Part shown: positions 1 to 8,291 of the stretch, in pieces
Layout: every line of letters starts with the position of its first letter
How positions within the stretch are numbered: position 1 is the first letter of the stretch
Made by a program: the position numbers and the translations under genes
Notes under the pieces: model-generated
Database searches by the model: none
What the model was told of the DNA's origin: nothing
What the model saw: the letters and a program-made list of their open reading frames with translations, nothing else
NCBI RefSeq assembly: GCF_017301635.1
Contig: NZ_CP071091.1
Span: 9,230,501 to 9,294,500, forward strand
Length of the DNA stretch: 64,000 bases
Direction of reading: 5' to 3'
Source: Myxococcus landrumus
Lineage (GTDB): Bacteria > Myxococcota > Myxococcia > Myxococcales > Myxococcaceae

Positions 1-552
1 GACTGGTTCGGCCTGTTCCTGGTGATGCCCATCTTCGTCCCCATCCTCATCTCCTCGCAGAGTGTCGCGGGCGAGAAGGAGCGGCGGACGCTGGAGCCGC
101 TCCTGGCCTCGCCCCTGACGGCCGCGGAGCTGGTGGCGGGCAAGAGCCTGGCGTCGCTCGTTCCCGCCGTGTTCATCACCTGGGTGGCCTTCTTCTTCTT
201 CTGCGTGGGAGTGGACATCGTCGCGTGGCCGCTGGTGAAGGCGCCGCTGATGCCCAACGCGCTGTGGACGTTCGGCGTGCTGGTGATTGCGCCCCTGTTC
301 GCCTTCTTCGGCAACGGCGTCGCGGTGCTCATCTCCGCGCGGGTGAGCGAGGCGCGCATGGCCCAGCAAATCTCGGCGCTGGTGGTGCTGCCGCTGGTGG
401 GAATGGTGGGAGGACAGGTGGCGGGGGTCCTCCAGGCGGGGTTCGCCTTCTACGCCCTCCAGGGGGCGGTGGTGCTCGTCCTGGACCTGTTCCTCCTGTG
501 GGCCAGCATCCGCCTGCTGGACCGGGAGCGCCTGGTCAGCCGCTGGAGCTGA
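1..552 (+). CDS. ABC-2 type transporter permease (5' truncated)
   Basis: Membrane permease subunit of an ABC-2 type exporter, acting in the inner membrane with an ATPase expected upstream, outside the window. The reading frame is open from base 1 and ends at the TGA at 550-552, so 183 C-terminal residues are visible. After a first hydrophobic stretch comes GEKERRTLEPLLASP, the loop motif typical of ABC-2 permeases of the NatB type, followed by about four more hydrophobic segments and a short charged C-terminus. The GTG at 22 is only an internal codon. The substrate cannot be told from this half. Confidence 0.85.
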   Translation, partial: DWFGLFLVMPIFVPILISSQSVAGEKERRTLEPLLASPLTAAELVAGKSLASLVPAVFITWVAFFFFCVGVDIVAWPLVKAPLMPNALWTFGVLVIAPLFAFFGNGVAVLISARVSEARMAQQISALVVLPLVGMVGGQVAGVLQAGFAFYALQGAVVLVLDLFLLWASIRLLDRERLVSRWS

Positions 553-609
553 GCGTCGCACCCGCTCCCGCCTGTTCACCCGGCGGCCGGCCTGTCGGGC
601 GAGCGGCTA

Positions 610-634
610 GGCAATTGCCAATGAAACTGGCATG
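610..634. promoter_or_regulatory. Overlapping dyads upstream of the SPFH gene
   Basis: In the 207-bp gap before the SPFH gene, GGCAATTGCC (610-619) is a perfect 10-bp palindrome. It overlaps TGCCA-N7-TGGCA just downstream. Such clustered symmetry in otherwise GC-rich spacer suggests a regulator-binding or promoter region for the gene at 760. No confident -35/-10 pair can be assigned. Confidence 0.25.
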
Positions 635-759
635 TTGCAGGGAAGGCTTCGGGGGAAAGCGGGCGCGCTTTCGCCGCGGACGCCATGTTCTTAAGAGGGT
701 CGGGTGTGGTGGCGCGGATTTGCCGGCCGCCATGGCGGCCACGGAGGCGCTGACTAGCA

Positions 760-1818
760 ATGGGTATCTTCGACACCATCAAGGGTGAGGCGAAGCGCAA
801 CTTCATCGCCCGCGCGGACACGGCGAAGGGTCAAATCATCTACAAGTATCCGGAGAACAACATCCGGATGCTCACCCAGCTCACCGTCGACGCCGATGAG
901 GTCGCCCTCTTCGTCAAGGACGGCAAGGTGGAGGGCAAGCTGGGGCCGGGCCGCCACCAGCTCGACTCGAACAACATCCCGTTCCTCTCGCGCTTCATCG
1001 AGAAGTTCACGGGCGGCAACCTCTTCATCACCGAGGTCTACTTCGTCTCCGTCCGCGAGTTCGCGGGCGTGAAGTTCGGTGGCCCCATCGGTGACGTGCG
1101 GGACCCGGAGACGGGCCTCGGCATCGGCACCATGGTGTACGGCGACTTCTCCATCCGCGTGACGGACCCGGAGAAGCTCGTGGTGGGCCTGGTGGGCATG
1201 GGCCGCTCCAGCAACGAGGAGCTGCTGGGCTGGTTCAAGAACCAGGTGCTCAAGGTGACGCGGGACCGCATCGCCGAGCTGCTGGTGAAGAAGCGCTGGC
1301 CGCTGCTCGACGTGACGAGCGGCGCGTACACGGAGGAAATCGAGACGGAGGTCATCGCCGGCCTCAAGCCTCACGTGGACGACTACGGGCTCACCGTGGT
1401 GCGCATGGGCAACTTCCACGTCAGCATCAAGGAGGAGGACGAGGCGACGCTGAAGAAGCTGTCCAAGGACGTGGCCTACTCCCGTCTGGCGGGCGGTTTC
1501 CAGCAGTACGCCCAGGGGCAGGCGATGCTCGGCGCGGCGGAGGGAATGGCCAAGGGCGGCGACGGTTCCGGTTCCGGCAACGCGCTGGGCGGCATGGGCA
1601 TGGGCATGGGCTTCGGAATGGCCCAGCAGTTCATGAACATGAACAACCAGCAGCAACAGCAGCAGCAGCGTCCCCCGGAGCCCGCTCCCCAGGCGGCTCC
1701 CGCCGACACGCGCAGCCCCGCGCAGCGTCTGAAGGAAATCAAGGAGCTGAAGGACGCGGGCGTCCTCTCCGATGACGAGTACAACGCCAAGCGCGCGGAG
1801 CTGATGAAGCTCCTGTAG
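760..1818 (+). CDS. SPFH/Band-7 domain protein with C-terminal SHOCT domain
   Basis: A 352-residue soluble protein of the virion-core/YdjI-like SPFH group. Family members oligomerise and are thought to act as membrane-associated scaffolds; the function here is unknown. Residues ~1-265 form the SPFH-type region. Then come a Gly/Met-rich linker, a run of seven glutamines near residue 300, a Pro-rich segment, and a SHOCT module at ~318-352 (QRLKEIKELKDAGVLSDDEY), a short helical oligomerisation unit common at C-termini. The ATG at 760 is preceded by GGAGG. The gene is monocistronic and ends at a hairpin terminator facing the convergent peptidase gene. Confidence 0.88.
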   Translation: MGIFDTIKGEAKRNFIARADTAKGQIIYKYPENNIRMLTQLTVDADEVALFVKDGKVEGKLGPGRHQLDSNNIPFLSRFIEKFTGGNLFITEVYFVSVREFAGVKFGGPIGDVRDPETGLGIGTMVYGDFSIRVTDPEKLVVGLVGMGRSSNEELLGWFKNQVLKVTRDRIAELLVKKRWPLLDVTSGAYTEEIETEVIAGLKPHVDDYGLTVVRMGNFHVSIKEEDEATLKKLSKDVAYSRLAGGFQQYAQGQAMLGAAEGMAKGGDGSGSGNALGGMGMGMGFGMAQQFMNMNNQQQQQQQRPPEPAPQAAPADTRSPAQRLKEIKELKDAGVLSDDEYNAKRAELMKLL

Positions 1819-1848
1819 TTCCCCGCGCGCTTCACGGCGCACGACGTC

Positions 1849-1889
1849 AGGGCCTCCGTCCTTCCCGGGCGGAGGCCCTTCGTGTTTCT
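1849..1889. terminator. Hairpin terminator between convergent genes
   Basis: AGGGCCTCCG (1849-1858) pairs perfectly with CGGAGGCCCT (1870-1879) across an 11-nt loop, followed on the + strand by a T-rich stretch (TCGTGTTTCT). It sits 30 bp after the SPFH stop and just before the stop of the opposing peptidase gene, so it may serve the + strand and possibly both. Confidence 0.7.
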
Positions 1890-3609
1890 AGGGGGCCGGC
1901 GCGGCGGGGGCCGGGGTGACGGTGACGCCCTCGGGGCCCGGAGCCGGGACAGCGCTCGGCTCCTCGCCCTGCATGTCCAGGCGGATGGGGACCTGGAGCG
2001 TGGTGCCCAGCCGCAAGAGCAGCACGTCCGGCTCGATGCCCTTCTCGCCGATGGCCTGGGCCACCTCGCGCGCGGACAGCGCGTTGCCCTGCGTCCACAG
2101 GCCCTTGAGGAACTCGCCCGCCTGCGGCGCATGCCACCACGAGGGGCCGAAGCGCGCCTTGAGCTGGGCCTGGAGCTGGCCCGCCAGGAACCACGCCCGG
2201 AAGCTGTCCGCGGACTGGAAGAAGTCCTCCTGGTCCACGAGGTAGCGCTCCGTGTCCTCGTCCGTCATGGGGATGTCGTCCGTGCGGGACATGACCTCGC
2301 GGTAGAGCGCCTTGGGGTCCACCTCCGTCCCGCGACGGTGCAGCTCCAACTGGTACAGCAGGCGGCCGGCGGCGCGGCGGATGAGGTACAGCTTGTGCGC
2401 GCTGGAGGTCGCCAGGTACTTCGCGCGCTCCTCTCCGCTGACTCCCGCGTGCTCCTCCAGCCACACCGGGTCCTCGAGCAGGTCCTCGAAGAGCGACGAG
2501 TACGCCTCGCCCACCGTGGGGTTGCCCAGCCGCGCCAGCTCGAAGCGCTTCTCCTGCGTGAAGGCCGAGTGCAGCGCGTGACCGAACTCGTGCAGCACCC
2601 GCGCCTGATGCAACACGCCCGAGCCCGGCTTGAAGGACACGCGCACGTCGTCGGGGACGCGTACGGCCAGCGCCAGGGGGCGCGTGTTCTTGCGCGGCAA
2701 ATCCCTCGAATCAATCTGGACGTTCTTCAGGGCGGCCAGGTCCAGGTTCATCCCCGCGAGCGTCGCCTGGGCCTTGGTGAGTGACTCGCCCTTGGGGAAG
2801 GCATCCTCCACCTCTCGCGCGCGGAACAGGCGCGGGATGTCCGCGCGGGTGATGTCCTTGAAGGCAACGCCCAGCTCCCGCTGCGCCAGCCGCTCCATCA
2901 CCACGCGGTACGGGGCCTGCGTGGCCTGGAGAATCTCCTCCGCCAGCACGCTCAACTGGGCCAGGTCCGCCTGCCGCAGCTCGCCGCCGAATGACTCGTA
3001 GGAGGCGAAGCCCAGCTCCTTCACGAGCTCCTCGGCGCGCACCTCCTTGCGGCGCAGCGTCTGGTTGAGCCGCTCCAGCGCGGGCGTGGCCGCGGCGTAG
3101 AGCGCCTTGCGACGCGCGGCGCTCCGCTCGTTGGCGAGCAGGCGCTCCAAGTCCCGGTAGCGCAGCTCCCGGCCCTCCACCGTGAAGGTGAGCGACGCCT
3201 CCAGGTTGGCGGACGCGTCGTTGTATTCGGCCAGCGCGTGCGACAGGTACTCGCCCGCGAAGTGGGAGTGCAGGGCGGTGAGGGCCCGTACCTCCCGAGG
3301 GTCCTTCGTGAGTTGCCGCAGCCGGTCCACCTTGCGGATGTTGTCGAGGGTGAAGAGGTCCTCCTGCCCGGCATACGTCCCGGAGACGTCCACGTGACGC
3401 CCCTCCGTCCAGAACACCCAGACGAGCTGGTGCTGGGCCTCCAGCAGCGCCTCGGCGCGGGAGGCAAGCGAGCGCACGTCCGCCGTCAGCCTTTCCGCCT
3501 CGGTGGGCGGCGGCGGAAGGGGGGGCGCGGGAGGCGCTTTGTGGCAGGCCCCGAGGCAGCAGGCGACAGCGAGGAGCAGGGGAATCCTTGGGAGCATGTC
3601 GGGCCCCAT
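1888..3609 (-). CDS. M3-like zinc metallopeptidase lipoprotein
   Basis: A predicted secreted oligopeptidase tethered as a lipoprotein. The N-terminus has a hydrophobic signal with lipobox L-G-A-C, then a Pro-rich spacer. Around residue 340 is HEFGHALH, the HExxH zinc site in the HEFGH form typical of the M3 (thimet/oligopeptidase F) clan. A downstream GEAYSSLFED can supply the third zinc ligand. At about 573 aa it fits the family. I chose the ATG at 3609 (MGPDMLPRIP) because GGAAG lies just upstream; the ATG at 3597 is the alternative. Longer upstream extensions would run into epmA. It is divergent from epmA with only 18 bp between the start codons. Confidence 0.85.
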   Translation of the reverse strand: MGPDMLPRIPLLLAVACCLGACHKAPPAPPLPPPPTEAERLTADVRSLASRAEALLEAQHQLVWVFWTEGRHVDVSGTYAGQEDLFTLDNIRKVDRLRQLTKDPREVRALTALHSHFAGEYLSHALAEYNDASANLEASLTFTVEGRELRYRDLERLLANERSAARRKALYAAATPALERLNQTLRRKEVRAEELVKELGFASYESFGGELRQADLAQLSVLAEEILQATQAPYRVVMERLAQRELGVAFKDITRADIPRLFRAREVEDAFPKGESLTKAQATLAGMNLDLAALKNVQIDSRDLPRKNTRPLALAVRVPDDVRVSFKPGSGVLHQARVLHEFGHALHSAFTQEKRFELARLGNPTVGEAYSSLFEDLLEDPVWLEEHAGVSGEERAKYLATSSAHKLYLIRRAAGRLLYQLELHRRGTEVDPKALYREVMSRTDDIPMTDEDTERYLVDQEDFFQSADSFRAWFLAGQLQAQLKARFGPSWWHAPQAGEFLKGLWTQGNALSAREVAQAIGEKGIEPDVLLLRLGTTLQVPIRLDMQGEEPSAVPAPGPEGVTVTPAPAAPAP

Positions 3610-3627
3610 GTTACTTCCGCCTCGCGC

Positions 3628-4632
3628 ATGCCCAACCTTTCTCAATGGCGGGCCGCCCGAGGGCGCCAGGCTCTCTACTCCGCCCTGCGACGTTTCTTCA
3701 CCGCGGAAGGCTATCTTGAGGTGGAGACCCCGCTGCTCATCCCCACGCCGGGAATGGAGCCGCACATCACCGCCTTCGAGGCGGGCTTCATCCCGGAGAC
3801 GGGTGTCGGCACCGCCCGCCCCCTCTACCTGCACACCAGCCCCGAGTACGCCATGAAGCGGCTGCTCGCGGATGGCGCGGGCCCGTTGTTCCAGCTGTGC
3901 AAGGTGTTCCGGAACGGCGAGGTCTCACAGACGCACAATCCCGAGTTCACGATGCTGGAGTTCTACCGGCCGAACGCGGACTACCACGCCATCATGGCGG
4001 ACGTGGAAGGGGCGCTGGCGGAGGCGGGGCGCAGCGCGACGGAAGGGGAGCCCGGCGCGGATCCGGCCTTCTTCACCCGCACCCCGTACGAGCGCATCAC
4101 CGTGCGGGACGCCGTGCTGCGTGCGACGGGCGTGGACATCCGCGTGCACTCGGACGGGCCTTCGCTCAAGCGGGCCGCCGACGCCATTGGCGTGTGGACG
4201 GGCGAGTCCGTGAGCTTCGACGACGTGTTCTTCCACCTCTTCCTCGAGCGCGTGGAGCGGGGCCTGGGCCATGAGCGGCCCACGTTCCTCATCGAGTATC
4301 CCGCGTCGATGGCGGCGCTCTCGCGGCTCAAGCCGGGGGATTCGGCGGTGGCGGAGCGGGTGGAGCTGTATGCGAAGGGCCTGGAGCTGGCGAACGGGTT
4401 CTCCGAGCTGACGGACGCGGCGGAGCAACGGGCCCGATTGCTCGAGGAACAGGACCTCCGGCGCAAGCTGGGCCGTTCCGTGTATCCTCTGGACGAGCGG
4501 TTCCTCGACGCGGTAGGTCGAATGCCACCCTCGGCGGGTATCGCCGTGGGGCTCGATAGAATCCTGATGCTGCTGCTCGGGGTCCAGCGCATCGCGGACG
4601 TGCTCTTGTTCCCCGCCCACGAGTTCGTGTGA
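3628..4632 (+). CDS. epmA: EF-P--(R)-beta-lysine ligase EpmA (GenX/PoxA)
   Basis: Lysyl-tRNA-synthetase-like enzyme that, in the characterised family, attaches beta-lysine to elongation factor P. The 334 residues match the short, anticodon-domain-less GenX form (E. coli about 325 aa). Visible class II synthetase elements are motif 2 (CKVFRNGEVSQTHNPEF) and motif 3 (GIAVGLDRILMLL). The ATG at 3628 starts MPNLSQWRAARG, where family similarity begins; the frame stays open far upstream, but those codons are the antisense of the peptidase gene. Neither efp nor epmB is present here. The stop overlaps the plsC start by 4 bp (GTGA), implying coupled translation. Confidence 0.9.
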   Translation: MPNLSQWRAARGRQALYSALRRFFTAEGYLEVETPLLIPTPGMEPHITAFEAGFIPETGVGTARPLYLHTSPEYAMKRLLADGAGPLFQLCKVFRNGEVSQTHNPEFTMLEFYRPNADYHAIMADVEGALAEAGRSATEGEPGADPAFFTRTPYERITVRDAVLRATGVDIRVHSDGPSLKRAADAIGVWTGESVSFDDVFFHLFLERVERGLGHERPTFLIEYPASMAALSRLKPGDSAVAERVELYAKGLELANGFSELTDAAEQRARLLEEQDLRRKLGRSVYPLDERFLDAVGRMPPSAGIAVGLDRILMLLLGVQRIADVLLFPAHEFV

Positions 4633-5372
4633 TTCGAGACATCGTCCGGACAGCGTTCGCGGGTGTTTCGGCGGTGGGGTTGACGGGGGTCTTTTCGTCC
4701 CTGGTGTCGGCGCTCTCCATCGGGGGCGCACACCGCGAGGCGGACAAGGCCCTGCGGCTCTGGGCGCGCGGGGTGTTGGGGGCGGCGGGGGTGCGCCATG
4801 AGGCGGTGGGGTTGGAGAACATCCCGTCGGAAGGCCACGTCGTCTTCGTGTGCAACCACCAGTCGCACTACGACGCGCCGCTGCATCTGGCGTACGTGGA
4901 GAAGCACACGCGATACGTGGCGAAGGCGGAGCTGTTCAAGATTCCGGTGTTCGGCGCGGCGCTGCGGCGGGCGGGCAACATCCCCGTGGCGCGCAGCGGT
5001 GGAGGCGAGGACCGCGGCCGGATGGAAGAAGCCGTCACGGCGCTGCGTGAGCGCGTGAGCGTGCTGTTCTTCTCCGAGGGCACTCGCAGCGATGACGGGC
5101 GGCTGCGGCCGTTCAAGAAGGGGGCAGCGGCGCTCGCGATTCAAGCGGGGGTGCCGGTCGTGCCCATGGCCGTGTCAGGGACGCGGCTCATCCTTCCGAA
5201 GGGAGGACGGGCGGTGCGGTGGGGCCAGCGCGTGTCGCTGGTCGTGGGGAAGCCGATTCCCACGAAGGACCTGACGCTTCAAGACCGCGACTCACTCACA
5301 CGTGAGCTGGAGGACGCGGTCGCTCAACTCTATTCCGAGGCCTGCGCGCGCTCGGGAGATGTACCGACATGA
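4629..5372 (+). CDS. plsC: 1-acyl-sn-glycerol-3-phosphate acyltransferase
   Basis: Adds the second acyl chain to lysophosphatidic acid at the inner membrane, giving phosphatidic acid. The 247-residue protein has the acyltransferase block I NHQSHYD (HX4D, His near residue 77) and the block III motif FSEGTRS near residue 150, with a hydrophobic N-terminus. It starts with a GTG overlapping the epmA stop and ends in an ATGA overlap with ppa, so it is the middle gene of a three-gene coupled operon. Specificity for glycerophosphate over another lyso-acceptor is inferred only from the family. Confidence 0.9.
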   Translation: MIRDIVRTAFAGVSAVGLTGVFSSLVSALSIGGAHREADKALRLWARGVLGAAGVRHEAVGLENIPSEGHVVFVCNHQSHYDAPLHLAYVEKHTRYVAKAELFKIPVFGAALRRAGNIPVARSGGGEDRGRMEEAVTALRERVSVLFFSEGTRSDDGRLRPFKKGAAALAIQAGVPVVPMAVSGTRLILPKGGRAVRWGQRVSLVVGKPIPTKDLTLQDRDSLTRELEDAVAQLYSEACARSGDVPT

Positions 5373-6058
5373 AGAAGCCAGCACCTCAGAAGTCATTCGC
5401 ATCACATCCGTGGCACGGCATCACCCCGGGCGACAACTCGCCGGAGACTGTCACGGCGTACATCGAAATCGTCCCCACGGACGCGGTGAAGTACGAGCTG
5501 GACAAGGAGTCCGGCATCCTGATGCTGGACCGGCCGCAGCGCTTCAGCAGCCAGTGCCCCACGCTGTACGGCTTCATTCCCCAGACGTACTGCGACGAGC
5601 TGGTGGCGAAGCGTTGCGCGGAGCGCACGGGCCTGCGCGACGTGAAGGGCGACGGCGACCCCATCGACATCTGCGTGCTGACGGAGAAGGTGGTCAGCAA
5701 CGGCAACCTGCTGGTGCGCGCGGTGCCGGTGGGCGGCTTCCGGATGGTCGACGGCAACGAGGCGGATGACAAAATCATCGCGGTGCTCGAGTCGGACCTG
5801 GTCTACGGCGAGCTCCAGCACATCGCCCAGCTTCCGCGTCCGCTGCTGGACCGCCTGAAGCACTACTTCCTCACGTACAAGCAGATTCCCGGCGAGGGGA
5901 AGCGCAGCGTCGAAATCGCGGAGGTCTATGACCGGCCGGAGGCGCTGGAGGTCATCCGCCGCAGCATGAAGGACTACGACCGCGTCTTCAGGCAGACCCC
6001 GGCGACGCCGGTGCGCAGCCGGACGCGGCGGCCCGCGCGGAAGTCTCGCGCGTCCTGA
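5369..6058 (+). CDS. ppa: Inorganic pyrophosphatase (family I)
   Basis: Soluble Mg-dependent enzyme hydrolysing pyrophosphate to phosphate, pulling biosynthetic reactions forward. The signature DGDPIDICV lies at residues 95-103 and supplies metal-binding aspartates. At 229 aa it is longer than the E. coli type (about 175). The surplus is a short N-terminal extension and a basic C-terminal tail (RSRTRRPARKSR). The ATG overlaps the plsC stop (ATGA). The order EpmA-PlsC-PPase couples two enzymes that release pyrophosphate or use activated acyl groups with PPi removal, but a functional link is inference. A hairpin terminator follows. Confidence 0.92.
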   Translation: MKKPAPQKSFASHPWHGITPGDNSPETVTAYIEIVPTDAVKYELDKESGILMLDRPQRFSSQCPTLYGFIPQTYCDELVAKRCAERTGLRDVKGDGDPIDICVLTEKVVSNGNLLVRAVPVGGFRMVDGNEADDKIIAVLESDLVYGELQHIAQLPRPLLDRLKHYFLTYKQIPGEGKRSVEIAEVYDRPEALEVIRRSMKDYDRVFRQTPATPVRSRTRRPARKSRAS

Positions 6059-6064
6059 GGCATG

Positions 6065-6106
6065 AGGGACTTCGCGGAGCGGAGTGCTGTCCGCTCCGCG
6101 GTCCCT
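6065..6106 (+). terminator. Hairpin after the epmA-plsC-ppa operon
   Basis: An 11-bp perfect inner stem (CGCGGAGCGGA, 6073-6083, with 6090-6100) is extended, across a 2-nt bulge, by AGGGAC/GTCCCT (6065-6070 with 6101-6106). It starts 7 bp after the ppa stop. There is little T-tract, so it may work with Rho or only stabilise the 3' end. The rest of the gap up to 6382 shows no gene. Confidence 0.55.
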
Positions 6107-6382
6107 TCCAAGTCATCGGGGCCTGCGTGTGGCCTTGCCGCTCCCTCGATGACTCGCACCCGTATCGTCTGTTGAGCTCCCGCCATCGCGCCGTGCGCCC
6201 CGTCGGCGTGTGCTGATGGCGAACATCTGGACCGTTGAAACATGACGACCGGATGACGGCGTGTGGCCCCGCCTTTCTGGAGACGGACACTCCCGGCCAG
6301 CCCCCCATGGCTTGTGACGACAGCGATGTTTGAAAGGAGGGGTGCGGCCAGGGGGCCGTGGTTTCAACGGAGGTTCTGCTCG

Positions 6383-6895
6383 ATGCGTGTTTGTTCCTGG
6401 TGGGTGCTGTTGACGTGGGGGGTGTCGTTATCCGCGGGGGCGGCGTCGCCGGTGATGGGGGAGGGCGTCGGGGCCGAGGGGCTCGTGCCTCGGGTGTTCA
6501 TCGAAGACGTGTCCTACTTCCAGACCGATGATGAGTTTCACGCCTGGCTCGAGCTGCGCCGCAAGCTGAAGCAAGACTTCGACGACATCTGTGGCGACAC
6601 GTTCTGCGAGGGGGACTACTCCAACATCGAGTCCATCATCTTCCGCTGCTCCGTCGACCAGGGCTCGGGGCGCATCGGGCAGTGCTACTGGGTGTTCGGC
6701 GGGAGCTATGAGTCCGTCGACCCCGCCACGGGGAAGATTGCCGTCGAGGCGCGCACGTGGGCTTGCAAGAGTCCCCTGGCGCGCGGCACGACGATTCAGG
6801 CGTTGATGAAGGCGCTGGAGGGACCGAACCCGATGAACACGCCGCTGCCCAAGACGCGCAAGACGCTCTACGACGGGCTGATTGACTGTCTCTAG
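6383..6895 (+). CDS. Small secreted Cys-containing protein, unknown
   Basis: I do not recognise this protein. It has 170 residues with a clear signal peptide (MRVCSWWVLLTWGVSLSAGAA). The mature part, about 145 residues, holds six cysteines, including ICGDTFC and the pairs FRC/GQC, WAC and a near-terminal DC, which suggests a disulphide-stabilised periplasmic or secreted fold. GGAGG is placed 8-12 bp before the ATG at 6383, which decides the start; the frame is open for 120 bp further upstream with no such site. It is convergent with the TonB-like gene, with 2 bp between stops. Confidence 0.7.
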   Translation: MRVCSWWVLLTWGVSLSAGAASPVMGEGVGAEGLVPRVFIEDVSYFQTDDEFHAWLELRRKLKQDFDDICGDTFCEGDYSNIESIIFRCSVDQGSGRIGQCYWVFGGSYESVDPATGKIAVEARTWACKSPLARGTTIQALMKALEGPNPMNTPLPKTRKTLYDGLIDCL

Positions 6896-6897
6896 GT

Positions 6898-8178
6898 TCA
6901 GCGAACCTCGATGAGCCGCACGCGTTTGTAGATGCGCTTGTCGAGCGGCAAGCGGGTGTCGATGAAGCCGAGGGCTTCGTCGAACTCGAACGTGAAGACG
7001 GGGATGGGCGGGCTGATGGAGAGAATCAGCTCGAACTCCCAGAGGCTGACGATGCGCTGCCGGCTCCCCACGGCATCTGGAGGCGGCGGAGGGAGTTTCT
7101 GTGCGGCGGCGCGGACGTCCTTCAGCGCTTCCTGGTCCACCTCGAGCTGATGGCTGGGCTCCACGAGTACCACGTCGAGCAGGCGTCCGTGGCGGTCCTG
7201 GATGACGCGGATGAGGGCTCGGCGGGTGGAGCGGAACTCCTCGCGCATCTTCTCGCGCAGCTCGCGGCGCATGCGCAGGGAGGAGTCGCCGACCGTGCTG
7301 AGAGGACGGCGGCGGTCTTCCTCGGGTTGGTGCTTCGCGGCGAAGGCGCCCGAGGCACCGTACTGCGCGGCGCGCTCGCTCCAGACGCGGGCATAGGCTC
7401 GGCTGCGCTCCAGGCCCATGTCGAAGTAGCCCTGGAGGCCGTGCTCCTTCACGGAGCGGTCCGCGTCCCAGAGGCTCACCAGCGCCTTGCCGAGTTGGGT
7501 GAAGTAGGGATGCACGAGACCTCGGTCCACCTTGCCTCTTCCCACGCTCTCCGCGACCAGGTCCTCCACGAGGGCTTGTGGCGTGGGCGGTGCGGAGGTG
7601 GTGCTGAGGCCTTGTTCCGGTGGAGGGGGTGTTTCAACCGTGCCGCGATGGATGGGGGCCCCTTGGGTTCGAGCAGCCAACAGCAGCCGTGGGGCTGGAG
7701 GCTCCGAGGAGGAGATGGAGCCAGCGCTCCCAGGCGCGTCGCGTGCGAGTGGCACATCCGCGCGCGGGACATCCATGGCGCCCAGGCGGGGAGTGTCCGA
7801 CGCGAGGTGTCGCGGCGCATCGGCCATCGGCGTGTCCGACGCGCGCGCGGCCTGGTCTCTCGCGGAGACCTCGGACGTGTCATGGCGCGCGCCGTCCGCT
7901 GGAAGGGCTGCGGCCTTTCGCGAGGACGTGACATGGAGTGGGCGCGCATCGAGCGCTCGTGCACCGCGCGACGGAGGTGGCTCGGGTTGTTGAGGCTGCG
8001 ACGCCACGGGCGCGGGGACGTCCACCCAGGTGAGCCCGGCGGTTCGGCGAGATTCCTCGCGAGGGAATGCTCGCCGAGCAGGTCGGGGAACCGCGTCGAG
8101 AACCCACCCCACGAGCCCATGCACGGCCAGGCTGATGGCGAGCGTGGGGAGCAGGCGTCGGGGGGAAGCCGGCGGCAT
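6898..8178 (-). CDS. TonB-like energy-transducer protein
   Basis: A 426-residue protein with TonB-like architecture: a short cytoplasmic N-terminus, one membrane segment (LLPTLAISLAVHGLVGWVL), and a long Pro/Ala/Ser-rich spacer of about 200 residues. The folded C-terminal region (from ~280) contains RRALIRVIQDRHGRLLDVVL, similar to the TonB C-terminal fold. Such proteins carry proton-motive energy from ExbB/ExbD to outer-membrane receptors; no exbBD or receptor gene is adjacent. The extreme C-terminus, with a TFEFDEALGFIDTRLPLDKR segment, is longer than in classic TonB. Assignment is to the superfamily, not to a defined system. Confidence 0.6.
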   Translation of the reverse strand: MPPASPRRLLPTLAISLAVHGLVGWVLDAVPRPARRAFPREESRRTAGLTWVDVPAPVASQPQQPEPPPSRGARALDARPLHVTSSRKAAALPADGARHDTSEVSARDQAARASDTPMADAPRHLASDTPRLGAMDVPRADVPLARDAPGSAGSISSSEPPAPRLLLAARTQGAPIHRGTVETPPPPEQGLSTTSAPPTPQALVEDLVAESVGRGKVDRGLVHPYFTQLGKALVSLWDADRSVKEHGLQGYFDMGLERSRAYARVWSERAAQYGASGAFAAKHQPEEDRRRPLSTVGDSSLRMRRELREKMREEFRSTRRALIRVIQDRHGRLLDVVLVEPSHQLEVDQEALKDVRAAAQKLPPPPPDAVGSRQRIVSLWEFELILSISPPIPVFTFEFDEALGFIDTRLPLDKRIYKRVRLIEVR

Positions 8179-8291
8179 GGCCCCTGTTTCTAATCCAGCC
8201 GATTCAGCATGCCCGGGAAAGCGGGGTGGAAGGGTAGGAAACCCACCAGCACCCGCGTAGTCTCAAGTGACATCGGAGGAAGGCACCCAGG

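Noticed and set aside
622-638. TGGCA and TTGCA boxes upstream of the SPFH gene
   Set aside because: The spacing between the two boxes is several bases too short for a -24/-12 promoter.
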